Shown here in pieces: positions 56,679 through 64,000 of a stretch of DNA of 64,000 nucleotides; position 1 is the stretch's first letter, and the number at the start of each line of letters is the position of its first letter. Origin of the DNA: Vreelandella andesensis (lineage in GTDB: Bacteria > Pseudomonadota > Gammaproteobacteria > Pseudomonadales > Halomonadaceae). Both the position numbers and the translations under genes were made by a program. The DNA is taken from contig NZ_RZHG01000007.1 of NCBI RefSeq assembly GCF_003989795.1, forward strand, positions 124,001-188,000. The letters run 5' to 3'. A model generated the notes under the pieces. The model did not search any database. It had not been told where the DNA came from and saw nothing but the letters and a program-made list of their open reading frames with translations.

Positions 56679-57317
56679 ATGATGCGACGCTGCCCGCTAT
56701 GCAATACGTCTCACCCGACGCTTTATCACCAAGACCGTCGCCGTGATTATTACCAGTGTGCCACGTGCGCCTTAGTGTTTGTGCCTGCTGAGCAGCATTT
56801 AGATGCATTTCAAGAAAAAGCAGAGTACGACCAGCACCAGAATTCGCCGCATGATACGGGATATCGACGTTTCCTGGGGCGTTTATTTGACCCGCTCATG
56901 GCTAAACTGCCGCAAGGTGCTCAAGGGCTGGACTTTGGCTGTGGCCCAGGTCCTACGTTGTCGGTGATGTTTGAAGAGGCGGGGTTCGCGATGGCGGTTT
57001 ACGATATTTTTTATGCCCCAAACGTTGATGTGCTCAGCCGGCAATATGACTTTATTACTGCCACCGAGGTGGTAGAGCACCTTGCAATGCCTGGCGAAGT
57101 TCTTAATCAACTGGCCGAGAAATTAGTTCCTGGTGGTTATCTTGGGGTAATGACAAAGCGTGTCAGCACTCCCGAAGCGTTTGCCCGCTGGCACTACATT
57201 AACGACCCAACCCATGTATGCTTTTTTAGTGAAACGACGTTTTATTGGTGGGCTGAAAAGCAAGGTTTATCAGTGGAATTTCCTGGCAATGACACGGCGA
57301 TATTTAAAAAGCATTAA
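56679..57317 (+). CDS. class I SAM-dependent methyltransferase with N-terminal zinc motif
   Basis: About 212 residues. CPLCNTSH and CATCALVF give two CxxC pairs near the start, typical of a methyltransferase branch acting on sugars and small molecules. LDFGCGPGPTLSVMF is SAM motif I, followed by ATEVVEHLAMPGEVL and a late HVCFFSETTFYWW. ATG at 56679 (or 56682). It diverges from the VOC gene. Target unknown. Confidence 0.87.
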   Translation: MMRRCPLCNTSHPTLYHQDRRRDYYQCATCALVFVPAEQHLDAFQEKAEYDQHQNSPHDTGYRRFLGRLFDPLMAKLPQGAQGLDFGCGPGPTLSVMFEEAGFAMAVYDIFYAPNVDVLSRQYDFITATEVVEHLAMPGEVLNQLAEKLVPGGYLGVMTKRVSTPEAFARWHYINDPTHVCFFSETTFYWWAEKQGLSVEFPGNDTAIFKKH

Positions 57318-57485
57318 CTTATATGACAATGTCATGAAAAAACATTGACTTTGCGACGTCCAAAGCAATAATTGCCCGCCCGTTTTCTGCCTGTCTGGTG
57401 AGATCGACGTACTTGAGATCGATTTACTTGAGATAGGTGAGCTAGCGGCCAACTGCTCTTATTATTCAGGCTACGTGAGGTATAC

Positions 57486-58853
57486 ATGTCGCGGCAACTG
57501 CTAGCCATGGCGCTAGCGCCCTTACTAGGGCTGTTTATTCTTGGGATTGGCAATGGTTTTCTCGCCACGCTGATTACCGTGCGTTTAGACGCTGCGGGCG
57601 AGTCGGCAACGGTGATTGGTATTGTCTCCTCGGCTTATTTTATTGGCTTGGCATTAGGTGCATTGGTCAATGACCGTTTATTGCTGCGAATAGGTCACAT
57701 CCGTGCTTACGGTAGCTTTGCCTCGCTGGTCGCTGTCACCGTATTGCTGCAAGGGTTGTTTTTCGACCCTTGGGCTTGGTTTGTACTGCGCTTAATTGGC
57801 GGTTGGGCCACCGTGGGCGTTTACTTGGTAATTGAAAGTTGGTTGCTGACATCAGGCGATCAAAAAGTACGTGGCCGCTTGCTGGCGATGTACATGATCT
57901 CGCTGTATGCCTCGGGTGTGCTGGGGCAGCTGTTGTTAGGTGTCACCAATGCGATGGGAGTGACGGCTCCCTTTATGGTAATTGGCCTATTGGCGTCTCT
58001 GTCCGTTCTACCAATGGCAATGATTCCACGCGTATCGCCCATTATTGAGCACGCTGAGCCACTTCCGCCGCTCCGCTTAATCACCATGACGCCGACGGGG
58101 GTAATGGGGAGTTTAGGCTCTGGCATGGTGGTGGCGGCGGCTTACACCTTGCTGCCATTGTATTTGCAGCGCATTGGTATGAGCGTCAATCAAGTAGGGC
58201 AAATGATGGCCGTCGTGATTCTTGGCGCCATGTTGCTCCAATACCCTATTGGCCGCTGGTCTGACCGTCATGACCGCCAAATTGTCTTGATCGGAATCAG
58301 CGCTTTTTGTGTGGTGATTTCTGTGGCCATGATATGGCTACCGCTGTCGACTCCTTTGTTGGCCGCGCTGCTATTTTTACTGGGTGGCGGTGTCTTTGCG
58401 CTTTACCCAGTGGCGGTTAGCCATGCCGCCGACCGTGCCCCGGCAGGCGCGTTGGTTCGCATGAGCCAGGGCTTGCTGTTGATCAACTCGATTGGGGCTA
58501 CCATCAGCCCGCTAATGATTTCCCCGGTAATGACCGCCATGGGCGATGCGGGGCTGTTCTGGGCGTTTGGCTCGCTGAGTCTGTTCTTTGTTTTGTTTTT
58601 CAGCTGGCGGCGCAGCGTGCGGCCTGCACCTGTACCTGTGGCTCCCTTTACTCCGACAACGCCAATGACGGCGGCAGGTGCCGAATTAGTGGTTACCGAG
58701 GAACTGATGCAAGGCGCGCTTGAGCACGAGCACCTGGAAGACCTTTCGGACGTCGTACCTGACGTGGATGCTGTTGAACCCATCGTTGGCCCGCCCTCAG
58801 AAGATCAAACCCATATTGCTTATTACGATGATGTGGAAACTGACGTTCGTTGA
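57486..58853 (+). CDS. MFS transporter (YcaD/sugar-efflux-like branch)
   Basis: 455 residues with twelve membrane helices in two halves. GNGFLATLITVRLDAAG, NDRLLLRIGHIRAYGSF and ESWLLTSGDQKVRGRLLAMY (MFS motif region) match the YcaD-like MFS branch. A soluble acidic tail of about 75 residues (about 380-455) is longer than in YcaD. Substrate unknown. GAGG lies before the ATG. Confidence 0.88.
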   Translation: MSRQLLAMALAPLLGLFILGIGNGFLATLITVRLDAAGESATVIGIVSSAYFIGLALGALVNDRLLLRIGHIRAYGSFASLVAVTVLLQGLFFDPWAWFVLRLIGGWATVGVYLVIESWLLTSGDQKVRGRLLAMYMISLYASGVLGQLLLGVTNAMGVTAPFMVIGLLASLSVLPMAMIPRVSPIIEHAEPLPPLRLITMTPTGVMGSLGSGMVVAAAYTLLPLYLQRIGMSVNQVGQMMAVVILGAMLLQYPIGRWSDRHDRQIVLIGISAFCVVISVAMIWLPLSTPLLAALLFLLGGGVFALYPVAVSHAADRAPAGALVRMSQGLLLINSIGATISPLMISPVMTAMGDAGLFWAFGSLSLFFVLFFSWRRSVRPAPVPVAPFTPTTPMTAAGAELVVTEELMQGALEHEHLEDLSDVVPDVDAVEPIVGPPSEDQTHIAYYDDVETDVR

Positions 58854-59043
58854 TAAGCGGTTCGATGATGACCAGCTTAGTTGAATAGGGCCGCCTTGAA
58901 TCAAAAAATGCAGCAAGCAGAACGGGTGTTAATTCATCAGGTGAGACCTTGGGCTAATGGTGTGATGAAAGTAGTGAAACTACTATTCATAATAGTGTTT
59001 TTACTAATTGCTATTTATCACCGATTTTCGCTGAGGTTTTGCC

Positions 59044-60834
59044 ATGAATTATTATGCCGCGCCGGTTCGCGATCTGCGCTTTGTGCTCGAAGAGTTACTT
59101 GCGCATCGCTCGCTTGCACTGCCAGGCTTCGAAGAAGCCACGCCCGACTTAGTCGAGGCGGTGCTGGAAGAAGCAGCAAAACTCGCAGGCGATGTGTGGG
59201 GACCACTAAACAGCGTTGGTGATTGGCAAGGCGCTAAACGCCACACGGATGGCAGTGTCACCACCCCAGAGGGTTTCGCAGCGGCTTATCAGGCGTATGT
59301 TGAAGGTGGCTGGAACGGTATTGGTGTTTCTGAAGCGCTAGGTGGTCAGAACCTACCCGAAGTGGTCGCCAGCGCCGTTCAAGAAATGCTTCACGGTGCC
59401 AATATGGCCCTGGGGCTTTGCCCGATGTTGACGGCAGGTGCGATCGAAGCGCTGGCGCATCATGGCAGTGAAACCCTAAAAACGACGTATCTCCCCAAGC
59501 TGGTTGAAGGTACCTGGACAGGTACCATGAACCTGACTGAGTCCCAGGCAGGCTCTGATCTCTCTAAAGTGCGTACTAAAGCTGTTCCCGAAGGTGATCA
59601 TTACCGCATTAGCGGCCAAAAAATCTATATTACCTGGGGTGAGCACGACGCCGCCGACAATATCATTCACCTTGTGCTGGCGCGTAAACCCGATGCGCCC
59701 GAAGGCAACAAGGGAATTTCGCTTTTTCTAGTGCCCAAGTTCTTGGTTAACGCGGATGGCTCGCTGGGCGAGCGTAACGACGTGATCTGTGCCTCTATCG
59801 AACACAAGCTGGGCATTCATGGCTCGCCTACTTGTACCTTAAGCTTTGGCGAGAATGACGGCGCTATTGGCTATTTAGTAGGGGAAGAAGGGCGTGGCTT
59901 GAACCATATGTTCACCATGATGAATGAGGCACGCCATAAGGTCGGTATTCAAGGTATCGGTGTGGCAGAGCGTGCTTGCCAGCATGCGTTTGCTTATGCC
60001 TTGGATCGCATTCAAGGGCGTTCTCCCAAATCTCGTGGCGGCAGCGAATGTACGATCAGCGACCACTTAGATGTACGCCGTATGCTGCTCTCGATGCGCG
60101 CCCGTACCGATGCCCTTCGTGCCCTGGCGCTTTACTGCGCTAGTCAGCTCGACCTTGCCCGGCACAGTAAAAGCGACACTGATCGCCAAACTGCCCAGGC
60201 GTGCGCCGATGTGCTGATTCCTATCGTCAAAAGCTTTTCGACCGACCAGGCGGTGGATATTGCCTCAATGGGTATTCAGGTGCATGGCGGTATGGGCTAT
60301 GTGGAAGAAACGGGTGCCGCCCAGCTACTTCGAGATGCACGAATCGCGCCTATTTATGAAGGCACGAATGGCATTCAGGCTCTCGATTTAGCAGGGCGTA
60401 AGCTACAGCGTGACGGTGGTGCCGCGTTATCTGCGTTAATTGATGAGGTGCAAAAAACCGCTGAAGCCATGCGTTCAGAGCCTAGCCTGGCAGCAATGGG
60501 CAGCGCACTAGCGGTGGGAGCTGACGACCTGCGTGCCGCCATGAAGCTTGTACTTGAGCAAGGTAGTGACCCGGAAACTGGCCCGGATGCGGTGCAGGCC
60601 TATGCAACGCCGTTGCTCAACCTAGCCGGCCATGTGCTGTGCGCCTGGCAAATGGGCAATGCCGCACTTCACGCGACCAGCGCGCTACAAAAGGGCAGCG
60701 ATGAGCCGTTTTATCGCGCCAAGTTGTGCAGCGCCAATTTTGTTATCACCCAGTGGCTGCCTGCTGGCCGTGCGCAACGCGCGGTTATCGAAGCGGGTAT
60801 GCAATGCCTGAATGATTTCGAATTAACGCCATAA
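59044..60834 (+). CDS. acyl-CoA dehydrogenase, DmdC-like
   Basis: 596 residues. It has the acyl-CoA dehydrogenase fold with an extra C-terminal domain (after about 470), the length of the DmdC/AidB-related group. MNLTESQAGSDLSKVRTKA and YITWGEHDAADNIIHLVLAR are FAD-binding segments, and APIYEGTNGIQALDLAGRKL is the late signature with the catalytic region. DmdC dehydrogenates 3-methylmercaptopropionyl-CoA in DMSP breakdown, but members also act on short or medium acyl-CoA. A co-directional DmdB-like ligase follows. Confidence 0.9.
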   Translation: MNYYAAPVRDLRFVLEELLAHRSLALPGFEEATPDLVEAVLEEAAKLAGDVWGPLNSVGDWQGAKRHTDGSVTTPEGFAAAYQAYVEGGWNGIGVSEALGGQNLPEVVASAVQEMLHGANMALGLCPMLTAGAIEALAHHGSETLKTTYLPKLVEGTWTGTMNLTESQAGSDLSKVRTKAVPEGDHYRISGQKIYITWGEHDAADNIIHLVLARKPDAPEGNKGISLFLVPKFLVNADGSLGERNDVICASIEHKLGIHGSPTCTLSFGENDGAIGYLVGEEGRGLNHMFTMMNEARHKVGIQGIGVAERACQHAFAYALDRIQGRSPKSRGGSECTISDHLDVRRMLLSMRARTDALRALALYCASQLDLARHSKSDTDRQTAQACADVLIPIVKSFSTDQAVDIASMGIQVHGGMGYVEETGAAQLLRDARIAPIYEGTNGIQALDLAGRKLQRDGGAALSALIDEVQKTAEAMRSEPSLAAMGSALAVGADDLRAAMKLVLEQGSDPETGPDAVQAYATPLLNLAGHVLCAWQMGNAALHATSALQKGSDEPFYRAKLCSANFVITQWLPAGRAQRAVIEAGMQCLNDFELTP

Positions 60835-60872
60835 ACGATGATAGGAAGCAGGATGGCTTCATTCGTTAATTT

Positions 60873-60895
60873 CCGCCGGCCCTCTGGGTCGGCGG
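60873..60895 (+). terminator. hairpin between the dehydrogenase and ligase genes
   Basis: CCGCCGGCCC pairs with GGGTCGGCGG (one G-U pair) around TCT. The following CTTACGTTTAG is only weakly U-rich, so partial termination is likely. Confidence 0.7.
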
Positions 60896-60962
60896 CTTAC
60901 GTTTAGCTGTCTTTAAACGATCGTTTTAATGTGCTTATTGACCAATAATATACAGGTGATTT

Positions 60963-62594
60963 ATGAACGCTTCTATTTTTGAGCAAGGCATGCCGCCCGC
61001 GATGGCTAACCACGTACCGCTATCTCCGCTGACGTTTATAGAGCGTTCGGCGTCGGTGTACCCCGATTATCCAGCGGTGGTGCATGGCGCGACACGACGC
61101 ACCTGGGCAGACACCTGGGCTCGCTGTCGCCAGTTAGCGTCAGCGCTTGAAAAACGCGGCCTCAAACCCGGTCAAACGGTGGCGGCGATGTTACCGAATA
61201 TTCCAGCCATGTTTGAAGCCCATTTTGGGGTGCCCCTGGCAGGCTGTGTGCTCAACACCTTAAACATTCGTCTGGATGCCGAGGCGATCAGCTATATGCT
61301 GGCCCACGGTGAAGCAAAAGCCATTCTTGTTGACCCGGAATTTGCTGAAGTCGTTAAAGAAGCGGTTGCCTTATTAGATGATAAGCCGCTGATGATTGAC
61401 GTGTTCGATGTGGAGTTTTTAGGCGAAACCCAAGGCGTTGGTGAGATTGAGTACGAAGCACTGCTCGCAGAAGGTGATGCTGATTATGCCTACAAGCTAC
61501 CCGAGGACGAGTGGCAAGCCATTTCGCTGAACTATACCTCTGGTACCACGGGCAAGCCAAAGGGGGTGGTTTATCATCACCGTGGCGCCTACTTAAACGC
61601 GGTCAGTAATATCCTAGAGTGGGCCATGCCGCATCACCCGATCTACCTTTGGACCCTGCCGATGTTCCACTGCAACGGCTGGTGTTTCCCCTGGACAATT
61701 GCCGCTAATGCCGGCGTTAGCGTGTGTTTACGCAAAGTGGATCCAAAACGAATTAACGACTTGATTGTGGATGAAAAAGTCACGCACTTTAGCGGTGCGC
61801 CGATTGTGCTGAACGGCCTTGTGAATTTAGCGGCTGATCAGAAACGCGAATTTGATCATCCCGTTAAAGTAACTACTGCAGGTGCTGCGCCGCCTGCATC
61901 AGTGATTGCTGGCGTTGAGAAGCTTGGCATTGAAGTTACCCATGTGTACGGGTTGACGGAAGTGTATGGCCCAGTGACCGTTTGCGCTTGGCGTGAGGCG
62001 TGGAATGAGCTGCCGCTTGAATCCCGCGCCAAGATCAAGGCTCGCCAAGGGGTGCGCTATCACATGCTTGAAGCGCTTTGTGTCGCCGACCCGTTGACCC
62101 TTGAACCCGTCGCGAAGGATGGCCAGACCATTGGTGAAATTTTGATGCGCGGCAACAACGTGATGAAAGGCTATCTGAAGAATGCCGAAGCCACTGAGAA
62201 AGCCCTGGAGGGGGGCTGGTATCACACAGGTGACCTGGCCGTTTGGCACGCCGATGGCTACATCGAGATTAAAGACCGCTCGAAAGACATCATTATTTCC
62301 GGCGGTGAAAATATTTCTACCATTGAAGTGGAAGATGCCATTTATAGTCATCCCGCAGTAGAAGAAGCTGCCGTTGTGGCTAAGCCCGATGAAAAGTGGG
62401 GCGAGACACCCTGCGCGTTTGTTAAATTAAAAATCGGTTATGGTGAGGTTAGCGAAGCTGACATTATTGCTCACTGTCGCGAGCATTTAGCGAGTTTCAA
62501 AGTACCTAAGACGATCATTTTTAGTGAGCTGCCTAAAACATCAACAGGCAAAATTCAAAAATTTGTGCTGCGTGAAGAAGCAAAACAGCACTGA
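60963..62594 (+). CDS. AMP-forming acyl-CoA ligase, DmdB-like
   Basis: 543 residues of the ANL superfamily. YTSGTTGKPKGVVYHHRGAY is the P-loop motif, YGLTEVYGPVTVCAW the A5 motif, WYHTGDLAVWHADGYIEIKD the hinge, and PKTSTGKIQKFVLRE the catalytic lysine. It closely follows the DmdB (3-methylmercaptopropionyl-CoA ligase) layout but may activate other short to medium acids. It is followed after 17 bases by a hydroxyacyl-CoA dehydrogenase. Confidence 0.91.
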   Translation: MNASIFEQGMPPAMANHVPLSPLTFIERSASVYPDYPAVVHGATRRTWADTWARCRQLASALEKRGLKPGQTVAAMLPNIPAMFEAHFGVPLAGCVLNTLNIRLDAEAISYMLAHGEAKAILVDPEFAEVVKEAVALLDDKPLMIDVFDVEFLGETQGVGEIEYEALLAEGDADYAYKLPEDEWQAISLNYTSGTTGKPKGVVYHHRGAYLNAVSNILEWAMPHHPIYLWTLPMFHCNGWCFPWTIAANAGVSVCLRKVDPKRINDLIVDEKVTHFSGAPIVLNGLVNLAADQKREFDHPVKVTTAGAAPPASVIAGVEKLGIEVTHVYGLTEVYGPVTVCAWREAWNELPLESRAKIKARQGVRYHMLEALCVADPLTLEPVAKDGQTIGEILMRGNNVMKGYLKNAEATEKALEGGWYHTGDLAVWHADGYIEIKDRSKDIIISGGENISTIEVEDAIYSHPAVEEAAVVAKPDEKWGETPCAFVKLKIGYGEVSEADIIAHCREHLASFKVPKTIIFSELPKTSTGKIQKFVLREEAKQH

Positions 62595-62611
62595 TTCAGG
62601 GGAAAACAACG

Positions 62612-63460
62612 ATGAGTGAACAACCAATAGGGGTAGTGGGAGCAGGCACCATGGGGCAGGGGATTGCCCAGGTAGTCGCTGCCAGTGGTTTTACGGTTCG
62701 TCTTTACGACGTCGCCGATGAACAGCTTACCCGTGCCCTGGCCAACATCGAGAAAGGCCTTGGCAAGCTGGTCGCGAAAGAAAAAATGAGCGAGTCAGCT
62801 AAGCAGGAAGCACTGGCACGGCTTTCTACTACTACCGATCTCGAAGCGTTGAGTGACTGCGGCATTATTATTGAAGCCGCCCCAGAGCAGCCCGCGCTGA
62901 AAGAAAAGCTGTTTCGTGACCTTAGCCATTTAAGTAGCGACGCGATTCTTGCGTCTAACACCTCGTCACTTTCGCTAACGCGATTAGCCGCTGTTTGCGA
63001 ACGACCCGAGCGGGTAGTGGGTATGCACTTTTTCAACCCAGTGCCGGTACTTAAATTAGTGGAGGTGATTCGTGCCGAACAAACCTCTGATACCACCGTT
63101 GAGCGCATAGAAGCGTTAGCAAAAGCGCTGGGTAAAACAGCCGTGCCGGTTGGCGATTCTCCGGGCTTTGCGGTTAATCGTTTGTTGGTGCCGATGATTA
63201 ACGAAGCCGCCTTTATCGTTCAAGAAGGAACCGCAACGCCGAAGGCCATCGATGAAGCGATGAAGCTGGGCGCAGCCCACCCAATGGGGCCGCTGGCGCT
63301 TGCGGATTTGATTGGTCTCGACGTTTGTCTGGCGATCATGAACGTATTGCAGGATGGGTTTGGCGATCCTAAATATCGTCCTTGCCCATTGCTAAAGCGC
63401 ATGGTGGATGCGGGGTATCTGGGGCGAAAAAGCGGCCGCGGTTTCCATATATACGAGTAA
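62612..63460 (+). CDS. 3-hydroxyacyl-CoA (3-hydroxybutyryl-CoA) dehydrogenase
   Basis: 282 residues. VVGAGTMGQGIAQVVAASGF is the NAD loop, ASNTSSLSLTRLA and GMHFFNPVPVLKLVEVI hold the catalytic His, and GDSPGFAVNRLL starts the C-terminal domain. It oxidises 3-hydroxyacyl-CoA to the 3-keto form. It belongs to the co-directional acyl-CoA catabolic run, with an enoyl-CoA hydratase next. Confidence 0.95.
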   Translation: MSEQPIGVVGAGTMGQGIAQVVAASGFTVRLYDVADEQLTRALANIEKGLGKLVAKEKMSESAKQEALARLSTTTDLEALSDCGIIIEAAPEQPALKEKLFRDLSHLSSDAILASNTSSLSLTRLAAVCERPERVVGMHFFNPVPVLKLVEVIRAEQTSDTTVERIEALAKALGKTAVPVGDSPGFAVNRLLVPMINEAAFIVQEGTATPKAIDEAMKLGAAHPMGPLALADLIGLDVCLAIMNVLQDGFGDPKYRPCPLLKRMVDAGYLGRKSGRGFHIYE

Positions 63461-63581
63461 ACAGCGGGAAGTGCATTAGGTCAGTCAAGCGCGACAAAAG
63501 AAGTGATTGCCTACCAATCAAGCGTTCGCTAGGGTTGGTAGGTATTCATAGTTAATGCGCAATAACAATTAAGGAGCCTGT

Positions 63582-64000
63582 ATGAGCGATGCAGTGATTG
63601 AAAAAGTTGATAACGATGGCGTTGTACGCCTAACAATTAATCGCCCTAAGGCATTGAATGCACTTAATAGTGAAGTGCTAAGCGCCTTAGAAGCTCATCT
63701 TATGGAGCTTGAAGCTCATCCCCATTTACGCGCCGTCATCATTACCGGTGCCGGTGAAAAATCGTTTGTTGCCGGCGCCGATATCGCTGAAATGCGCGAT
63801 AAAACTCCAGAAGAAGCACGTGCTTTCGCCAGTCAAGCACTGCGGACGATCAAACGCTTAGAAACATTGCCCGTGCCGGTGGTCGCGCTAGTGAACGGGT
63901 TTTGCCTTGGTGGCGGCTGCGAATTGGCATTGGCCTGCGACTGGGCGGTAGCTAGCGACAACGCTGTCTTCGGTCAGCCTGAAGTATTGCTGGGCGTGAT
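63582..64000 (+). CDS. enoyl-CoA hydratase (crotonase family), 5' part, cut by the window end
   Basis: At least 139 residues from an ATG preceded by AAGGAG. The crotonase oxyanion-hole segments VAGADIAEM and LGGGCELALACDWAVAS are present, with the catalytic Glu region in GGGCELA and FGQPEVLLGV just before the window end. It hydrates trans-2-enoyl-CoA to the substrate of the upstream dehydrogenase. The intergenic hairpin CCTACCAA/TTGGTAGG (63510-63542) precedes it. The C-terminal half is outside the window. Confidence 0.94.
   Translation, partial: MSDAVIEKVDNDGVVRLTINRPKALNALNSEVLSALEAHLMELEAHPHLRAVIITGAGEKSFVAGADIAEMRDKTPEEARAFASQALRTIKRLETLPVPVVALVNGFCLGGGCELALACDWAVASDNAVFGQPEVLLGV

Noticed and set aside
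58881-59222. 113-residue open frame before the DmdC-like gene
   Set aside because: Only the first ~50 residues (one hydrophobic stretch) could be protein-like. The rest is Arg/Cys-rich and overlaps the start of the acyl-CoA dehydrogenase in another frame. A short one-helix peptide ending near 59040 cannot be excluded but is not supported.

Overview
The window looks like a chromosomal segment of a halophilic or marine gammaproteobacterium, most like Halomonas and relatives (Halomonadaceae). This rests on the gene style (MscS, DmdB/DmdC-like enzymes, TRAP and SSS uptake systems, OpgGH, LpxL) and on moderately GC-rich coding sequence with dense operons. It is an inference from gene content; no rRNA or tRNA lies in the window.

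Layout. 1-9.5 kb: a class-I glutamine amidotransferase, thiol peroxidase, an amidoligase/C26-amidotransferase pair, a large MscS channel, two J-domain-type proteins, an orphan membrane protein and a CBS-BON protein. 9.5-17.5 kb: a complete deoxynucleoside salvage operon read leftward (tsx-nupC-deoC-deoA-deoB-deoD-cdd), with a divergent DeoR-family regulator and a DeoR-type operator lying on the -10 box of the tsx promoter. 17.6-26.5 kb: cyoE, ackA-pta, an EamA transporter and a DctPQM TRAP transporter. 26.7-31.1 kb: CsbD, a zinc-type alcohol dehydrogenase and a TPP-riboswitch-controlled tenA-thiC operon.

31.2-36.3 kb is an accessory island. It is an integron cassette array without a visible integrase (CALIN-like), with four attC-like sites between an AT-rich HEPN-like/zinc-ribbon gene, an AIPR-family abortive-infection gene with an Mrr-like nuclease motif, a DUF6624 gene and a YefM-YoeB toxin-antitoxin pair. 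A decayed aldo/keto reductase marks the right edge. 36.5-38.4 kb holds an SSS symporter and a 43-residue partner protein.

38.8-47 kb is the most unusual metabolic locus. It holds a CDP-alcohol phosphatidyltransferase, a BchC-like dehydrogenase, a 6-pyruvoyl/6-carboxy-tetrahydropterin synthase homologue, a glycosyltransferase-methyltransferase fusion, a multi-pass flippase-like protein, a stand-alone RibD-type reductase, a GTP cyclohydrolase II with an atypical N-terminal domain, and a creatininase-family amidohydrolase. Three GTP-derived pterin/pyrimidine enzyme families next to glycosyl- and methyl-transfer enzymes suggest a dedicated, possibly glycosylated, pteridine or pyrimidine product rather than housekeeping riboflavin synthesis.

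47-57 kb is cell-envelope biology: opgG-opgH-fkbM (with the creatininase gene last in the same direction), a divergent sulfatase-fold membrane enzyme coupled to manC, and an LpxL-type acyltransferase between two paralogous DUF4870-like proteins. 57.5-64 kb carries an MFS transporter and a co-directional acyl-CoA catabolic run (DmdC-like dehydrogenase, DmdB-like CoA ligase, 3-hydroxyacyl-CoA dehydrogenase, and an enoyl-CoA hydratase cut by the window end).
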